A DNA stretch of 64,000 nt from Epiperipatus broadwayi (GCA_028023455.1 JAQFVV010012405.1:12738031-12802030); one strand, 5' to 3'; positions 12,250 through 24,860 are shown, numbered from the stretch's first letter. The notes: a model not told the origin generated them from the sequence alone. Program-made: numbers and translations.

Positions 12250-13128
12250 ATTGTAGTAATTTCACATTTATCATATTGATAAATACTTAACAAATGATAT
12301 AGACATTTATAAAACGTTATGACCTAGGTTTGTATTTCGGGATCATAGTAAAAGGGGGATTACATCTTTTATTCATAGAGTTTGCCTTGACGACAGATTA
12401 GAGATTATTGGTTCAGGTAAACCTTGGGTGCTACTGTATGATATATATGTATATATTTCAGTTAAACAGCTTTTAATTGGTTTTCAGGAAAACTGTGATT
12501 CAAAATATGATACTTTAACAGTCCCCTCCCATATATAAATCATGAAAAAAGTAGCATTATTCACCAGGCTTGTTACTTTCTGATATTTATTTTACATTTA
12601 AGATAAAAATAACTATATTTCCTTTTACTAGTGAATATTATTAAGCATAATTAGTTGGATTAATTATCTACCTGCTAATAGTTAAAACCAAAAAAAAAAA
12701 ATCAATTTTTACTTGTCCTGGAATCAACTCCAGGTTATGAGCACACCGGGCATAAACACCTTCTATGCCTGATGGAATTCTTAATATGCATACTAAAAGT
12801 AACAAATGCATTAGATGCTAAGTCTATAGTCTGGAATTAAATAAGAATGAAATTTGACTTTTCAGTTAAGAAAGAAAATATAAAGAGAGTAGATTGTTAT
12901 CAAGTAATAATGATTTAAATTAGTGATTATTTATTTTTATTTTGAAGAGTAACATCTTACAATAATCTAAGGTATTTTTGCATTAATGATAAAAGCTGAA
13001 AATAATTGTTAATATTATGCATTTTTTCTCATTAGTAAAAAATGTCATAAAACTATGGGAAATAAACTGGGATTTACAATATATTTTCTATTTATAAAGT
13101 CCACTGATTCAAATCATTTGTTTGGAAA
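12250..13128. other. no gene seen
   Basis: AT-rich, no coding similarity recognised. A short word pair CCTGGAATCAACTCCAGG near 12718 forms a small hairpin. Confidence 0.5.
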
Positions 13129-13172
13129 ATTGTATCATGTGACTGTGTATGAGAGCAGTCACATGATACAAT
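13129..13172. repeat. perfect 17-bp hairpin
   Basis: ATTGTATCATGTGACTG at 13129-13145 and its exact reverse complement at 13156-13172, with a 10-base loop. It may be a remnant of a small inverted-repeat element. Confidence 0.85.
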
Positions 13173-14216
13173 TCATCTGTGACAAATTTTATTCATATAC
13201 ATAAGCATCGGGGAGGGGACAAAAATTTTTATCTACTGTATATTAATTTTTCTGCATTTTATTTTTTAAACTTAATGCAATTTATTCAATTAATATTTTT
13301 GACTCATTGTTTTGGTAATAAAAAACATAATAAATATTTAATTCCTAGAAAATATATTGATGTCTCTTTTTTTTTTTTTTGCTTGTTTGTTGGTCTATTG
13401 GATAAGTTTAGCGAAATTTAGAAATTGTACTTTCTAAATGTAAACGAGACACTATTTTAAAAATTCATAAGTTCTTATTAATAATTTATGTATGTATGAA
13501 TATTTTGATGTTTTTATACTTTATTATTTATTTATAATAATCCAAATATATATTACTAGATTACCAAATATTGAGTCTAATATTAAAATCAAATATTGTC
13601 TTTGTTATTAAACGGCTACGTAACTAGAAATAATTTTTAAATGAGTTAAAGTAAGTTTTAGTGTGAAATAAACAATTTAAATTTCCGCTTATAAAATTTA
13701 GAATTTTTAAATATAGGAATAACTTTATTTTTAAATTCAAAAAATATAAAACTAAAAAGTTTTTGTATAAAAAAAATGAATAAAAGAAAACATTAAAAAA
13801 GTTATTGATAATTTTGGTAATGGTAAATATTAATATCATTGCTCTTTATAATTGTCATAAATTTTTTATACTTTCAATGAACAAATAATGTTTAATATTA
13901 GAAACAGAAAATCAGTATTGAAAATTCTTGTTATTCTTAAATAAATACATATATATAAAGAAACGTATATTATGTAGCTTAAACAATCTAATAGCAAATC
14001 AAGTGTATTGCTTCAAAAATAGATCATATTATGATAACCTAGCTAATCATCCAAAAGTGGTCAGTAAATGGATATCTAGCTATTTTTAACTCGTTGATCA
14101 AATAAGTAATTAGTGCTTTCTATAAAAATAAAACATATATTTATAATACGATGCTATTCTCACTCCTGGAAGAAAATGTCATGTTACTACATTCACTGAG
14201 CTACATACTCATAATA
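13173..14216. other. no gene seen
   Basis: Very AT-rich; poly-T at 13368-13380. No recognised protein. Confidence 0.5.
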
Positions 14217-14219
14217 TAG

Positions 14220-14276
14220 GCGGGCGGGCGGGCGGCAGGCAGGCAGGCAGATAGATAGATAGATAGATAGATAGAT
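14220..14276. repeat. compound GGCG/GGCA/GATA microsatellite
   Basis: GGCG units pass into GGCA and then GATA units, each unit one or two substitutions from the next. A gradient like this is also seen inside the large GATA array. Confidence 0.9.
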
Positions 14277-14969
14277 TTGAAAAATTCACTCATATATTTG
14301 TAAAACGATGAATAAAGACATTTGAAAAACATGTAAGACTCCTAAGATGCATTTCGTGCTGGACTGGCACTTTTTAGTTACCTCAGATGACAATCTCTTA
14401 AACATGTACTTATAATATGTTTTTTTAATTGAGATTTAAACATTATATTTAAGTAAAAATAATCTTTACTTTTAAAGTTGTGAGCGAAGAAACTGCCTCT
14501 TCAGCAATTCATTTTGATCAACTAGAAAATATCAAAGCAATTTAAAAATATCAGCAATAATATTTAATGGCATCATAATAGACATGTAAAAATATCATTG
14601 ATATAACTGTACACAAAAATTTTAATTAGTGGTATATAATCATTAAGATATTTATTGAAAGATGATTATTGCTATTAGATACATATTAAAAACTATTTAC
14701 TCCACAAGCTAAATTTCTACTTTATATTGAGATGGATTAGCCTTACCGTACACAACACATTGAATATATAACTTTGATAGTGTGTGCTTGTGCATATAAA
14801 TTTAAATTAAAAGAACTAGAGAAATTAACACAGAAATATTTACATATTCTTTATAATTATTTAAAATAAGATATGTGGTGACTAAAATATTGATTGATTA
14901 GGTAATAATATTTCTAGAAATTTGTGAAGTACTGTAAATTATTTAAAATCAACTATTAAAAAGGTCTAC
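14277..14969. other. no gene seen
   Basis: AT-rich, no coding similarity recognised. Confidence 0.5.
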
Positions 14970-15142
14970 ACAGATTAGAAATTAATTACACAACGTTTTC
15001 ACTAGTATTATTCTCCACTCTTCTTCAAGTGCTGCTGATCTGATCAGTAACAATATTAGCATAGGAGTCGAACTTAAATGTTATATTCTCGAACTTCGAA
15101 TTTTAAAGCAACCTTCTAATCAACTGAGCTATTCCGTCAAGA
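14970..15142 (-). mobile_element. tRNA-derived SINE
   Basis: On the minus strand the head reads GGAATAGCTCAGTTGATTAG (box A) and AAGTTCGACTCC (box B), followed by GATCAGCAGCACTTGAAGAA and GTGAAAACGTTGTGTAATT. It shares head and body with the SINEs at 4.3 and 60.8 kb. The head is stretched by insertions between the boxes, so it is not a working tRNA gene. Confidence 0.75.
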
Positions 15143-15254
15143 GTCTGTCTATTTGGGATAAAAAGTTTTTCTGAATTTGACAAATTATAATATTTTAATT
15201 AACAAAGAAAGCAAACGTTTTGTATAAAACGAAGTTGTTTATTTAATGTAGTAT

Positions 15255-15705
15255 AGGGTATATGAGCACAGACTTTCACATGACCCACCACTCTCCACTC
15301 TATCTAATAACACTAAAACACTCAAACATATATATGCTGAAAAGATAAATAATCACCAATATACGTATTTCATGCTAAACCAGCAATCATCAGTTGGTCC
15401 AGATTATCATCTCCCACACATATATACTATAAGTGCTCAGATATATATTAAGATAGACAATCTTCATACTTTAATGGACTGGCTCCAATCTACTACACTC
15501 TCCAACTCTTCAACCATCCATCCAATTGAAAATCTGAAGATGGAATGCTCGAAGGCCACCCTGAGGCCGAGATTCTTGTCACACCCATGTTGACCCAAGG
15601 TCAATCTGAACCCCACATGTACAGGACATAATTCATTAAATACATATGCAAGGATGGGCAGACATCTCTACAATGTAATAACTGAAACACAGACTTAATA
15701 TATAC
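15255..15705 (-). repeat. family A repeat, single long copy
   Basis: Closely similar to the copies at 63285-63745 and 63765-64000, in the same orientation, with the shared words GAGCACAGACTTTCACA, GATAAATAATCACCAATATA, CATCAGTTGGTCCAGATTA and CACACCCATGTTGACC. On the minus strand the hammerhead lies in its middle. A 73-codon plus-strand frame inside it is not a gene. Confidence 0.8.
15349..15407 (-). ncRNA. candidate hammerhead ribozyme, family A (best copy)
   Basis: On the minus strand: stem I 5' side ATAATC-TGGA-CCAA, core CTGATGA (plus 15387-15393), stem II TGCTG-GTT-TAGCA with one G-U pair, GAAA (plus 15368-15371), stem III ATAC/GTAT with no separate loop, H17 = A (plus 15360), stem I 3' side TTGG-T-GATTAT. 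Both halves of stem I pair fully around a small internal loop. All conserved core bases are present. Stem III is too tight for one molecule, but ATACGTAT is self-complementary, so a dimer could form it, as reported for minimal hammerheads of Penelope-like elements. Predicted cleavage lies between plus positions 15360 and 15359. Activity is inferred only. Confidence 0.7.
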
Positions 15706-16374
15706 CATGTGTCTATATATTAGTTATTATTTAATGTAGGAAATTAATTCTAATATGTTTTAACTTAAAGAAATAAGAAATAATTTTTTTAATTAATCTG
15801 TTTTGTTTTGATGACTGTAGATTGAAAAACGAAACCATTATAATTCAGTTATAATCCTCATTTTTTTCATTAATTAAAATGGAAAGTTAAAATATTAAAT
15901 GAACTAAATAGAAATCAAGAGGGAATAATTAAATATCTTTCATGGATCTCTCTTCTTTGTTTGCTCCCAGATGTGAATGATATATTATGTATTCCTTTAT
16001 ATGCTTAGTTCCAATTCAACATTTCTCTAATAATCACATGAAAGTATTTAACAAAATTTCCAGAAGACTTAAGATTTCCAGTTATTTTTAAATTGTACTT
16101 CAAGCAAAAAACACTGAAAAGATTGTCACCAAGATTGAACTACTGGTATTTGGCAATTGAAAAATGATTGTATATTATGTGTTTAAAAGTCACCTAAAAA
16201 GTCTATTCATAACTAGAAGCTACACTACAAGGACATAAAGATGTCTATTTAGAGAAGACTATGAATAATTTATTTTTACAAAGATGTATTTTGTTGTAAT
16301 TTTTGTAAGACAAAAAAATTGGTAAATTAAAAAATATGCTAATGGGCTTATTGCTTGAGAGTTCATATGAAATT
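15706..16374. other. no gene seen
   Basis: AT-rich, no coding similarity recognised. Confidence 0.5.
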
Positions 16375-16462
16375 AGAGGGCCAGGATTGTGAGTGCCAGA
16401 TTCAAACATAGGACATCTCAATCCCAAGATGGATGCTCTGCCAACTGTTTGAAACCATACAT
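16375..16462 (-). mobile_element. tRNA-like SINE head
   Basis: The minus strand has CAGTTGGCAGAGCATCCATC (box A) and TATGTTTGAATCTGGCA (box B) at tRNA-like spacing. It is a different family from the 15-kb SINE. The acceptor stem does not close, so a functional tRNA is unlikely. Confidence 0.55.
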
Positions 16463-16570
16463 GATACCATTTAAATATACTCTTATTCTTCTCCTTTACT
16501 TTCTTTGCATCTCTTCATATATTCATATATATTTCTTATAACTTCTTTCATATACACTTTAATGCAAAAA

Positions 16571-16727
16571 AAATTTTTTAATAAAACTTCTTTATTTTTA
16601 TGACAGTATATATGAAAAAAGTTATTAGATTCAAAAGGCAGAGGAAATTTGAGAAAGCTCTGATGAAGACTGCTGGATAGTCGAAACTGTCAGGAAAATA
16701 AAGAAGTTTTATTTTTTTTAAAAATTT
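16571..16727 (+). repeat. family C inverted repeat with hammerhead core
   Basis: The left arm (16571-16606) is the reverse complement of the right arm (about 16687-16725): TAAAACTTCTTTATTTT against AAAATAAAGAAGTTTTA, ending at TGACAG / CTGTCA. The right arm begins at the CTGTC that ends the ribozyme core, so only one complete core lies between the arms. Confidence 0.75.
16650..16700 (+). ncRNA. candidate hammerhead ribozyme core, family C
   Basis: CTGATGA (16660-16666), stem II GACT-GCTGGAT-AGTC, GAAAC (16683-16687), then TGTC, giving stem III AC/GU and H17 = C at 16691. All core bases are present. Only about two base pairs of stem I (CT with AG) can be seen, so this copy is probably weak or dead. 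Confidence 0.5.
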
Positions 16728-17095
16728 CCAATTAAGTGTATATGAAAGAAGTTATTATAAGATATATATATCATTTAAATAATTAATTATCTATCATGAG
16801 TTTTTTTTTTCAATTTCTCTTTCTGTGATAAGTTTAATTTTTTATTGGAAAATATTTATTTAATAATCAAGGATCATAATATATTTCAAGTAAAAAAGAT
16901 CTAAAGAGGGGGGGAGTACCTTACATGTTGTTACATAAATTAATAAACTTTTCCTAAACAAATTGTAATTGAATTATAAGTACCCAGAATGTTAATATAA
17001 ATAAGTGAGTGCTTCAATATATTGGTTATGAATATGATATTATCACTTTCTTTTTCTTTTTTTTTTTTTCAAATAAAATTTATATTCCTATATAT

Positions 17096-19300
17096 TGTAA
17101 TGATCCGGAGAATAGCACTTCACGTAAACTGCATTACAGGGCGCCATCTAGGCATTTGAACCTAGAAAAATTTATAAAGTAGGCAGATACGTAAGTCCAA
17201 AAAAAAAAAATTATTTTTTTTTATATTTTGTTTCCGGTCGTTAGCCCATGTCACTAGCTCAGTGGAATAGCAGAGATTTAAAAATATAATATAAGAGTGT
17301 ATATGAAAAAAGAAAATAAAATAAGCCACTGCCAGTAATTAACATACAAACATTTATTTATGCACATATATATAAGATTTAAAATTATTTTAGTATTAGT
17401 TTTACATTTTAACATTTAACATTATTTTTAACTTTACCTTAGATTTTAATTTACATTTTAATTTCTATTATATTATAAGTTTACATTTTAATTAAGTTCG
17501 CACAGATGGGATTATAAAAGCTTGTTTTAATATGTTGCTATAGATCGGTTACATAGATTACACGGTTAAAAACATTCCAAAGTAAACATAAACGATCAAA
17601 ATATAAAATCATTGATACTGGCAATTGCAGAGGGAAATTTATAAGTAACCCAATAGTATTCACCATAAGATACTTGCATTGTCACCAATGACTTAAAAGA
17701 CATCCGAATAAATACATTTTAGATACTCACCGTAAGGTATCATTATTTATCGAATGTCTATATATTCCGATCAAATATGAAAACCTAAAACATACTTAAC
17801 CGATAACCAATCCATGTAAGCGTCTATAAACAACTTAAATTTAATGCATTTTTATTTAGGGTCGAGTATGAATAGACTACGTAGATTTGCATTTGAAAAT
17901 AAAATATTCTATCCCTATTTAACCTTAGGCTAAAATTCGCAGTCAAACTGGCATCAATTCATCTGATACATCGATGTATTCAATGTAATACGGAATACGA
18001 CAGCACCAAAAAGATTAAGAGAAGGCATTGACTTTCATCAGATAGGAATATGACATCTATCAGACAAGAAGAGCAATAAAAAAACTCCATAGAAAGGAAC
18101 TGCGCTCTGCGTCTTATAATTCCTTCCATAGGCAAAATGGGAGAGTGCGGCGTATGAAGCAATTCTGCCAGTAGCGAATCTCCGACTACATCTACTAACT
18201 ACATCAATATATCCAATCCATTGACCCAATTTAACAACGACACAAATAACCTAAGATTACCCTCCCCTAATATAACTTTACAAATCTATACAGCCATTCA
18301 CGCCCGACTTAAGTTTAACATTTATATAATTAATTTACCGAAAAACAAAAAAAATCATGATAAAAACTTAAATAACAAAAAATAAATAAATGGAAATGAT
18401 TTTACATAAATAAGAAAAAAAATACATCAAATAACATTTTAACTACTTTAGTCAGATAGGAAACTACTGCAATTATTTTAAATATGAAAAGTTTTTAATT
18501 TAATGTTCATTAATTGTAAAGTTCTTACGGTTTTGAACAGTTCATTTTTATCTGTCGTTAGTAAGTTTGAACGGGAATTCCCACGCCATCCTGAAGATAT
18601 TAGTATACATTTAGCCGTTGTTTTATTTATTCATTCGGAGGTTTTTTAATTTAGTTGGTCCTCAATGTAGAAAATGCTGTTTCACTCCCTTTTCTTTAAC
18701 AGCTGAAGGAATTGAAAGCGCCTCTTTCAATCCCTTCATCTCCAACTCCGTACTAATACATATAGTCACATTGTAATAATCATTAACCAATCACTAACTA
18801 ATAATTTCCAAACTTGTCCTTTTTATATTAATGTGAAGGATTGAATTTACATTACGTCACCAATGCGATGGTCCTTTCGCTGCGGTCCGATTCCATAGGG
18901 ATTTCTTCTTATTTGCTAACAGTTTCTATTGTTTTCCTATCTGACCAATGTTTTTACATTTAAATGCCCAAGGCTGGTTTACATTTAACTAATTAACAAT
19001 CATTTCCATTTCTGATTAATTAACCTGTTTTCCAAATCAAAAATATATTTAAAGATAAATTTAAAGATATAATTTTATCTCCAAATCTTTTTAAAATTTA
19101 GTTTTAAAATACTTTTTCTTTAATAAAGTTTTATTTTAATAATTTTTCATTATCTGTGCGATTTAACATATACAAGTTTAAGATGATAGTTAATTTCAAT
19201 TTTTAATTCTTAAAGAAAATTTTTAAATGCGAACTTTTTAATTTACTTTCATGTTTAATAAATTAAAAAAACAATGTAACGAACGTCTGTGCTCGTTACA
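17096..19300. mobile_element. LTR-like unit without coding capacity
   Basis: Begins TGTAATGATCCGG and ends CTCGTTACA, so the ends are TG...CA with a 6-bp imperfect inverted repeat. An 8-bp inverted repeat (TGTAACGA/TCGTTACA) closes the right end. Both flanks are TATA-rich, so a target duplication cannot be judged. Inside there is no recognisable protein, primer site or polypurine tract. A solo LTR of about 2.2 kb, or another non-autonomous element, is the best reading. Confidence 0.35.
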
Positions 19301-19436
19301 ATATATATATATATATTTTTTTATGTGCAATGTGTATGAAGTAAAATTTGATAGCATGCAAAAACTATAACTTTCTAATAAAATTATTTAGTTATGTTTG
19401 TTGATTACTTAGGTCCAGAACCATATTTTCCATATA

Positions 19437-20536
19437 CACCTGGGTCTCTTTTTATGTAGATTTATTCAATGCAATTTTGAAGTTATGCAATTCATGTTTC
19501 TTTTTCTTTTATGTGTTAACATTGTATTAGATCGGAAGTCAAACTCCGATAATGCGCTATTACTGTAAATAATAAATTTTGTGCACTTACATCATATTTA
19601 AAGTAATAGCACATTATTGGAATTCGACTTTCATCTTAATAATTTCAATATTTTCAGTGCTTTATAATAGTAAGATTTTATGCAATAATGAAATTAAAAT
19701 CATGATTTCCACATTTTATGTACACACATTAAATTTTACAGGATTATAATGGAAATTTTTCAAACATTGTGCATGTTAATTTTGCATTTTAAATCACATT
19801 CTGTTTTTGCTTTTTTAAAAAGAATGTAATCAATTATTAATTATTTAGTGTCCGCAAATTTATTTTTAAAAGGTGAGTAATTGCAGTGGGCACAATTAAA
19901 TTTGACAATTAAAAATTTAAATCTGATTTTTAATTGTAATTAACAATTTAAAAAGTATGTAAGGTGACCTGAAATTAATGTGATGTGAAATGAAATTTGA
20001 TTTTTAAACGGAATTAAAGATTAAAAAATTAAAGACAAAAATAAGAATTTAATTTTTAGTTGTTAGATTAATTACTAATTACATTGTCACCAGAAAACCA
20101 TTAACACAACATGAGAGTGAAGTTGGCGCTAGTTGTATTTTCTCTTGTGAAGAATCTGATTTTTTACCAGTTTGCAAACGAACCTGTTTATTGGCAAATA
20201 GCGATAATAATTAAAACGTGTATAAAAAAATGTAAATTATGTATAAAAATATATTGTTTTAAATAAAATTAAATATTATAGTTAAAAAAAGTTTGTCTTG
20301 TATCAATTTTTTTTAAATTTGAAATTTTTTATTAGTCATATTTTATTTCCTTTATTTTTTTTTTTTTTGCATGAATTTTAAAATAATTTTATGTTGGTGC
20401 TTTGCTTTTATGCAATTTTTTAAAAATCACAGTCCGTATCCCCCATTTTCAAGGTAAGTTACGTCTATTTTTGTGCGATTTCTTTTGTGTGTGTTTTCTG
20501 AGGAACCTATCTACCGCATAAAATGAGACCCAGGTG
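19437..20536. mobile_element. TA-flanked DNA transposon, copy 1 (Tc1/mariner-pogo-like)
   Basis: Terminal inverted repeats CACCTGGGTCTC...GAGACCCAGGTG, with TA on each side as target duplication. The subterminal part TACGTCTATTTTTG and TATGCAATTTTTTAAAAATC is shared with copy 2 at 21783-22787. A Tigger/pogo-type element is suggested by the TA target and the CGC-rich, GCGATTTC-like subterminal words in copy 2. Only the last part of a reading frame is left. Confidence 0.75.
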
Positions 20537-20538
20537 TA

Positions 20539-21780
20539 TACAATGTATTTCTTACACAAATTTTTTTCTATATATAATTTTCAGAAACCAATCTATAGTG
20601 TAAAAAGAGAATTAGTTGTACTTTTTAAAATACATGTTAACCTGCATTTGAGTGGAAGCATTTAAAATTTCAAAATATCCTGGATTTTTTATTTATCTTT
20701 AAAATATTTATGACATAAACTATTTTAATGTTAATATGCACTGAATTATATAATAGATTAGGAAAAAGGGCTATAATAAACCGTATTGTCTCAGGAGTCA
20801 TACGGAGTAGCTTTGGAAATCATGCATGGCTCACAAGCCACAGTTTGCTCATTATTTTTGTTTACAGTTAGGATATACATTAGTGTTGTATATTCAGAGA
20901 GTAATTGAAGAGGTGAAATAGAGAATTGTGTGTTTATGTTATAGAAGAAAACTGTTTATGAGCTAGCCATTTAGCATTTGAAGTTACTGAATGACAGTTT
21001 GTATGAAGTGAGAAAGTTGTTTTTTTTTTTGCCATAGACTGATAACAGACCCTATACCAAGAGCCATACTGAGACTTGTGATAGTGCATGAATGAGTACT
21101 GTAATATTTAGAGAATAAAGTATTAATATTTTACCATATGCAGTAAATATAGTTCTATTACACATGCCATGAGGGTGCTTTATAAGTTGTTTTTATATAA
21201 TATGACTTGAATATTAATTGAAGATTATTCTAAATTTTCTGACATATTTAGCTTCATTTAATTGATATTCTTTGATAACATGACCTTGTTTGATTCTTAT
21301 CAATTGTATTAATTCATTCTGCTTTTGTCATATTTCAACTCTAGAATATTTAAATTTGATCATATAGTGCGAACATTATATGGCTGAAGAAGATATTTTT
21401 TGAATGTTTGATGATTATTATTAAAGAAATTTGAAACCAGGAAATATGGCATTAGTTCAGAGAGTATTAGTATAAAAGAGACCTTCCAAAAACATTGTAC
21501 CTAAATTTATAAATGTATGGATATACATGTTCATATTAAAAAGTATTATGTTGTAGATTATACCTAAGTAATAGGATGATCAAACACTATTAAAGATAAA
21601 ATAATTTAATGAGACTTGAAAATGAGCCAGAGGAAAAAAATAATGTAAGAAGAGTAACCTGGAAATTTAAGTTCATTTTAAAATTTAATATTATAAATAA
21701 ATAATTTGTCTTGTAAACTCAAAATCTTTGTTATTAAACTAGTACAAAAATAACAGTAGTAAACTTTATATATATATATA
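20539..21780. other. no gene seen, spacer between two transposon copies
   Basis: AT-rich unique sequence; nothing recognised on either strand. Confidence 0.5.
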
Positions 21781-21782
21781 CA

Positions 21783-22787
21783 CACCTGGGTCTCTTTTTA
21801 CACGAATTTATTTAATGCAATTTTGAAGTTACGCAATTCACGTTTCTCCGAAAGTCGAACTCCGATAATGCGCTATTACTTTAAATAATAAATTTTGCAC
21901 ACTTATGTCATATTGAAAGTAATAGCACATTATTGGAATTCGACTTTCATCTTAGTAATTTCAATATTTTCAGTGCTTTATAATAGTAAGATTTTATGCA
22001 ATAATGAAATTGAAATCATGATTTCCACATTTTATGTATACACACATTAAATTTTACAAGATTATAATGTAAATTTGTTCAAACATTGTGCGTGTTAATT
22101 TTGCATTTTAAATCTCATTTTGTTTTTGCTTTTTAAAAAAGAACGTAATCAATTATTAATCATTTAGTGTCCGCAAGTTTATTTTTAATTATTTTTTTAT
22201 TAATGACACTAATCACGAATGTGCTCTTAAATTCCAACGAGAGCTAAATGGTTGTATGTCTGGATATTGTGAGCTTCATAAACAATTAATAAAATCATCG
22301 TCTCAAAGATTAATTACTGACTGCATTGTCACCAGAAAACCATTAACACAACATGAGAGTGAAGTTGGTGCTAGTTGTATTTCCTCTTGTGAAGAATCTG
22401 ATTTTTTACCAGTTTGCAAAGGAACCTGTTTATCGGCAAGTAGCAATAATAATTAAAATGTGTATAAAAAAATGTCAATTACTGTACTGTAAATTATGCA
22501 TAAAAATATATTGTTTTGAATAAAATTAAATATTATAGTTAAAAAAAGTTTGTCTTGTATCAATTTTTTTCAAATTTGAAATTTTTTATTAGTCATATTT
22601 TATTTCATTATTTTTTTTGTGCGAATTTTAAAGTAATTTTATGTTGGTGCTTTGCTTTTATGTGATTTTTGAAAAATCACAGTCCATATCCCCCCTTTTT
22701 CAAGGTAAGTTACGTCTATTTTTGCGCGATTTCATTTGCGCGTGTTTTTTGAGGAACCTATCTATCGTGTAAAACGAGACCCAGGTG
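21783..22787. mobile_element. TA-flanked DNA transposon, copy 2
   Basis: Same termini and internal order as the copy at 19437-20536; the two are near-identical over long stretches (for example AGTAATAGCACATTATTGGA and CCATTAACACAACATGAGAG). Copy 1 has extra sequence near 19860-20080 in place of part of the coding remnant. Both lie in the same orientation, 1.2 kb apart, each next to TA runs. Confidence 0.8.
22190..22456 (+). pseudogene. C-terminal remnant of an unidentified transposase
   Basis: A frame ending at 22456 contains MSGYCELHKQLIKSSSQ, TRKPLTQHESEVGAS and SSCEESDFLPVCKGTC. Copy 1 keeps the last part (20100-20214). The position inside inverted repeats suggests the tail of the element's own transposase. 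I see no DDE motif or zinc finger, so the family is unproved. Confidence 0.35.
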
Positions 22788-22799
22788 TATATATATATA

Positions 22800-24760
22800 T
22801 TAAAATGGAATCTATATTAAAGTATCAAAAAGTAGTAAAAATTATGAGTATCTTTTTTATAGCAAACTAATATTCTCTTGTATGTTATCCAGAAATAGAT
22901 CAGCTCATGACTTCTTGCTCTATACTGAAAATAATTTGTTGATGTGAGAAGATAGTAGATAAAGATGCCTGAACAACTGAGGAAAGAAAAAAAGCCAAGT
23001 AAGATATTTATTTATTACAGTTGTTATAATGATTTCTAGGATATACCATGCTCATCATTCACAGAAGAGTATATTTTAGGGAGTTTGAGCTTAAACTCAT
23101 TCACAATTATTTCTCAAGAATTTTTTAAGAATCTGATATTGAATTAAACTAAATAACTAGTGAACAAATTTGTAGCAACTAAACTAGTCACATATTTTGA
23201 CCACTTATATATATTTGAGACTAGTATAGATAATTTAATTTAACTATTCATACAAATAAAAAAATTTATCTGGACATGGCATTTGTTGGTTTCTTACATC
23301 CTCCTGTGACTAGCTACAGTGCTCTTTTGTTGATTTTACATTCATTTGATAGTAGAAACTGAAATTATTAGATAATATTGATTTATTAGTTTTAAAAAAA
23401 TCTGCATATGCCACTATTTTGGGATTTAGATATAAAGGCTATAGAATTGACAAAGATTATGTTGTGGAAATGGGATGGAGCAGGACAGGGAAGAATATGG
23501 GAAAAACTTAGGGTATGGAATGGAAGGGGAAGGTAAGATAGCCAATATGTTTCTCTGAGCATTGTGGCTGAGAGATCCCCAACTCCAATAAAGGAGATGA
23601 CACAATGCATCACATCTTCAAATGATTGAATGAATGAAACAATATGATGATTTGTACATTCTTTGATCTTGGTCTTTGAGAGCATTTATAAGACTATTTT
23701 TCTTTTGTTCTAAACAATTTATTTTTAAAAAAAGTAATTTATTATTATTTTAATAAAATTAATTATTAAAAAAAAATTTCATGAAACCACTTAGTTTTTT
23801 TTTTTTTTACAAATTTGTTTTACTTTGAAAAATATAAATTAACAAATGTCTAATATTTATGAAACAGAAATAGCAATCAGTGGTCTGATAATATTTTAAT
23901 AATTATAAATACAATTTTAAATTTTAAAACAGAATTTCATAGCTTTATGAAAACTTAAGAAATAATTCATTGTAGATTTTGAAATGAAATTCACTAAACC
24001 ATGATTTTGTTAATATACCTTTTTCATTAACATTATGGTAACAGCCAATCAGAAAATAATATTTTTTCTTATTATGTATTTCAATTTATTTCATTTTAAT
24101 TGTTTTTCTTTATTTACTACGTTTAAATATAATTTTTAAGGTGTTTTTTATTTCAAAATTTATATTTCTAAGAAATCATTCAATTTATTGAATTTTAATA
24201 TAAAATAAAGATTTAAATATAAAAATCAAATGTTGAATGCATCAGAAATAACAAAGAAAATGTCTTCCTACAGAAAGGATATTTTTTGTATCAAAAAGCT
24301 TAGTATACATTCAACAAATTAGAATTCTATCCATACTCATAGTGTTGTTTTTTTTTTTTTTAATTAAATATATTTCTGGAAAAAATGCAATCTATTATAT
24401 ATGTATACGTATATGTTTATTTCTAATTAAACTCAAAAACAAAAAAAGCTATTATTGAGTATTAGAATAAAAGTGATTTAACCTTAGAACTATTAGTAGT
24501 GATTGATACTTTCCCCAACAACATAAGAATATTCCTAGCTATTTATGTAAAATGATTATATATTTTACTTTGTTTACATATTTATGTTTAGTTACATATA
24601 TTGAACCAGGTCCCCTAAATAATAATTTGTTTAACTGGGTTTAAATATCTTTCATAATTTTGGAATCAAACTTTAATAAGTTTTACATTTACTTCAATAC
24701 TATGAGAATGGACTGGTTCTTCAAGCAGAGGGGAGAATACCATTGACAACATAGCCATCA
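22800..24760. other. no gene seen
   Basis: AT-rich. A 97-codon minus-strand frame at 23392-23685 rich in Ser, Pro and His is not recognised. Poly-T and poly-A tracts near 23770-23810 and 24345-24360. Confidence 0.45.
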
Positions 24761-24764
24761 ATGA

Positions 24765-24860
24765 TATCCATGGTTAGATTGAGCTATGCAAAGCATAACA
24801 TGATCACATTTCCAGACCATGGCCCACCTTAACTTCTGGATTCAAATCCCTGTCATCCAA
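24765..24860 (+). other. possible tRNA-like SINE remnant
   Basis: TAGATTGAGCTATGCAAAGC resembles a box A region and TTCTGGATTCAAATCCC resembles box B. Spacing is about right but the rest does not fold as a tRNA. Confidence 0.3.

Noticed and set aside
15540-15575. CTGAAGATGGAATGCTCGAA on the plus strand of family A as a second hammerhead
   Set aside because: The bases between CTGAAGA and GAA do not form a stem II.
23392-23685. 97-codon minus-strand frame
   Set aside because: No recognisable domain, no repeats, and frames of this length occur by chance in 64 kb.
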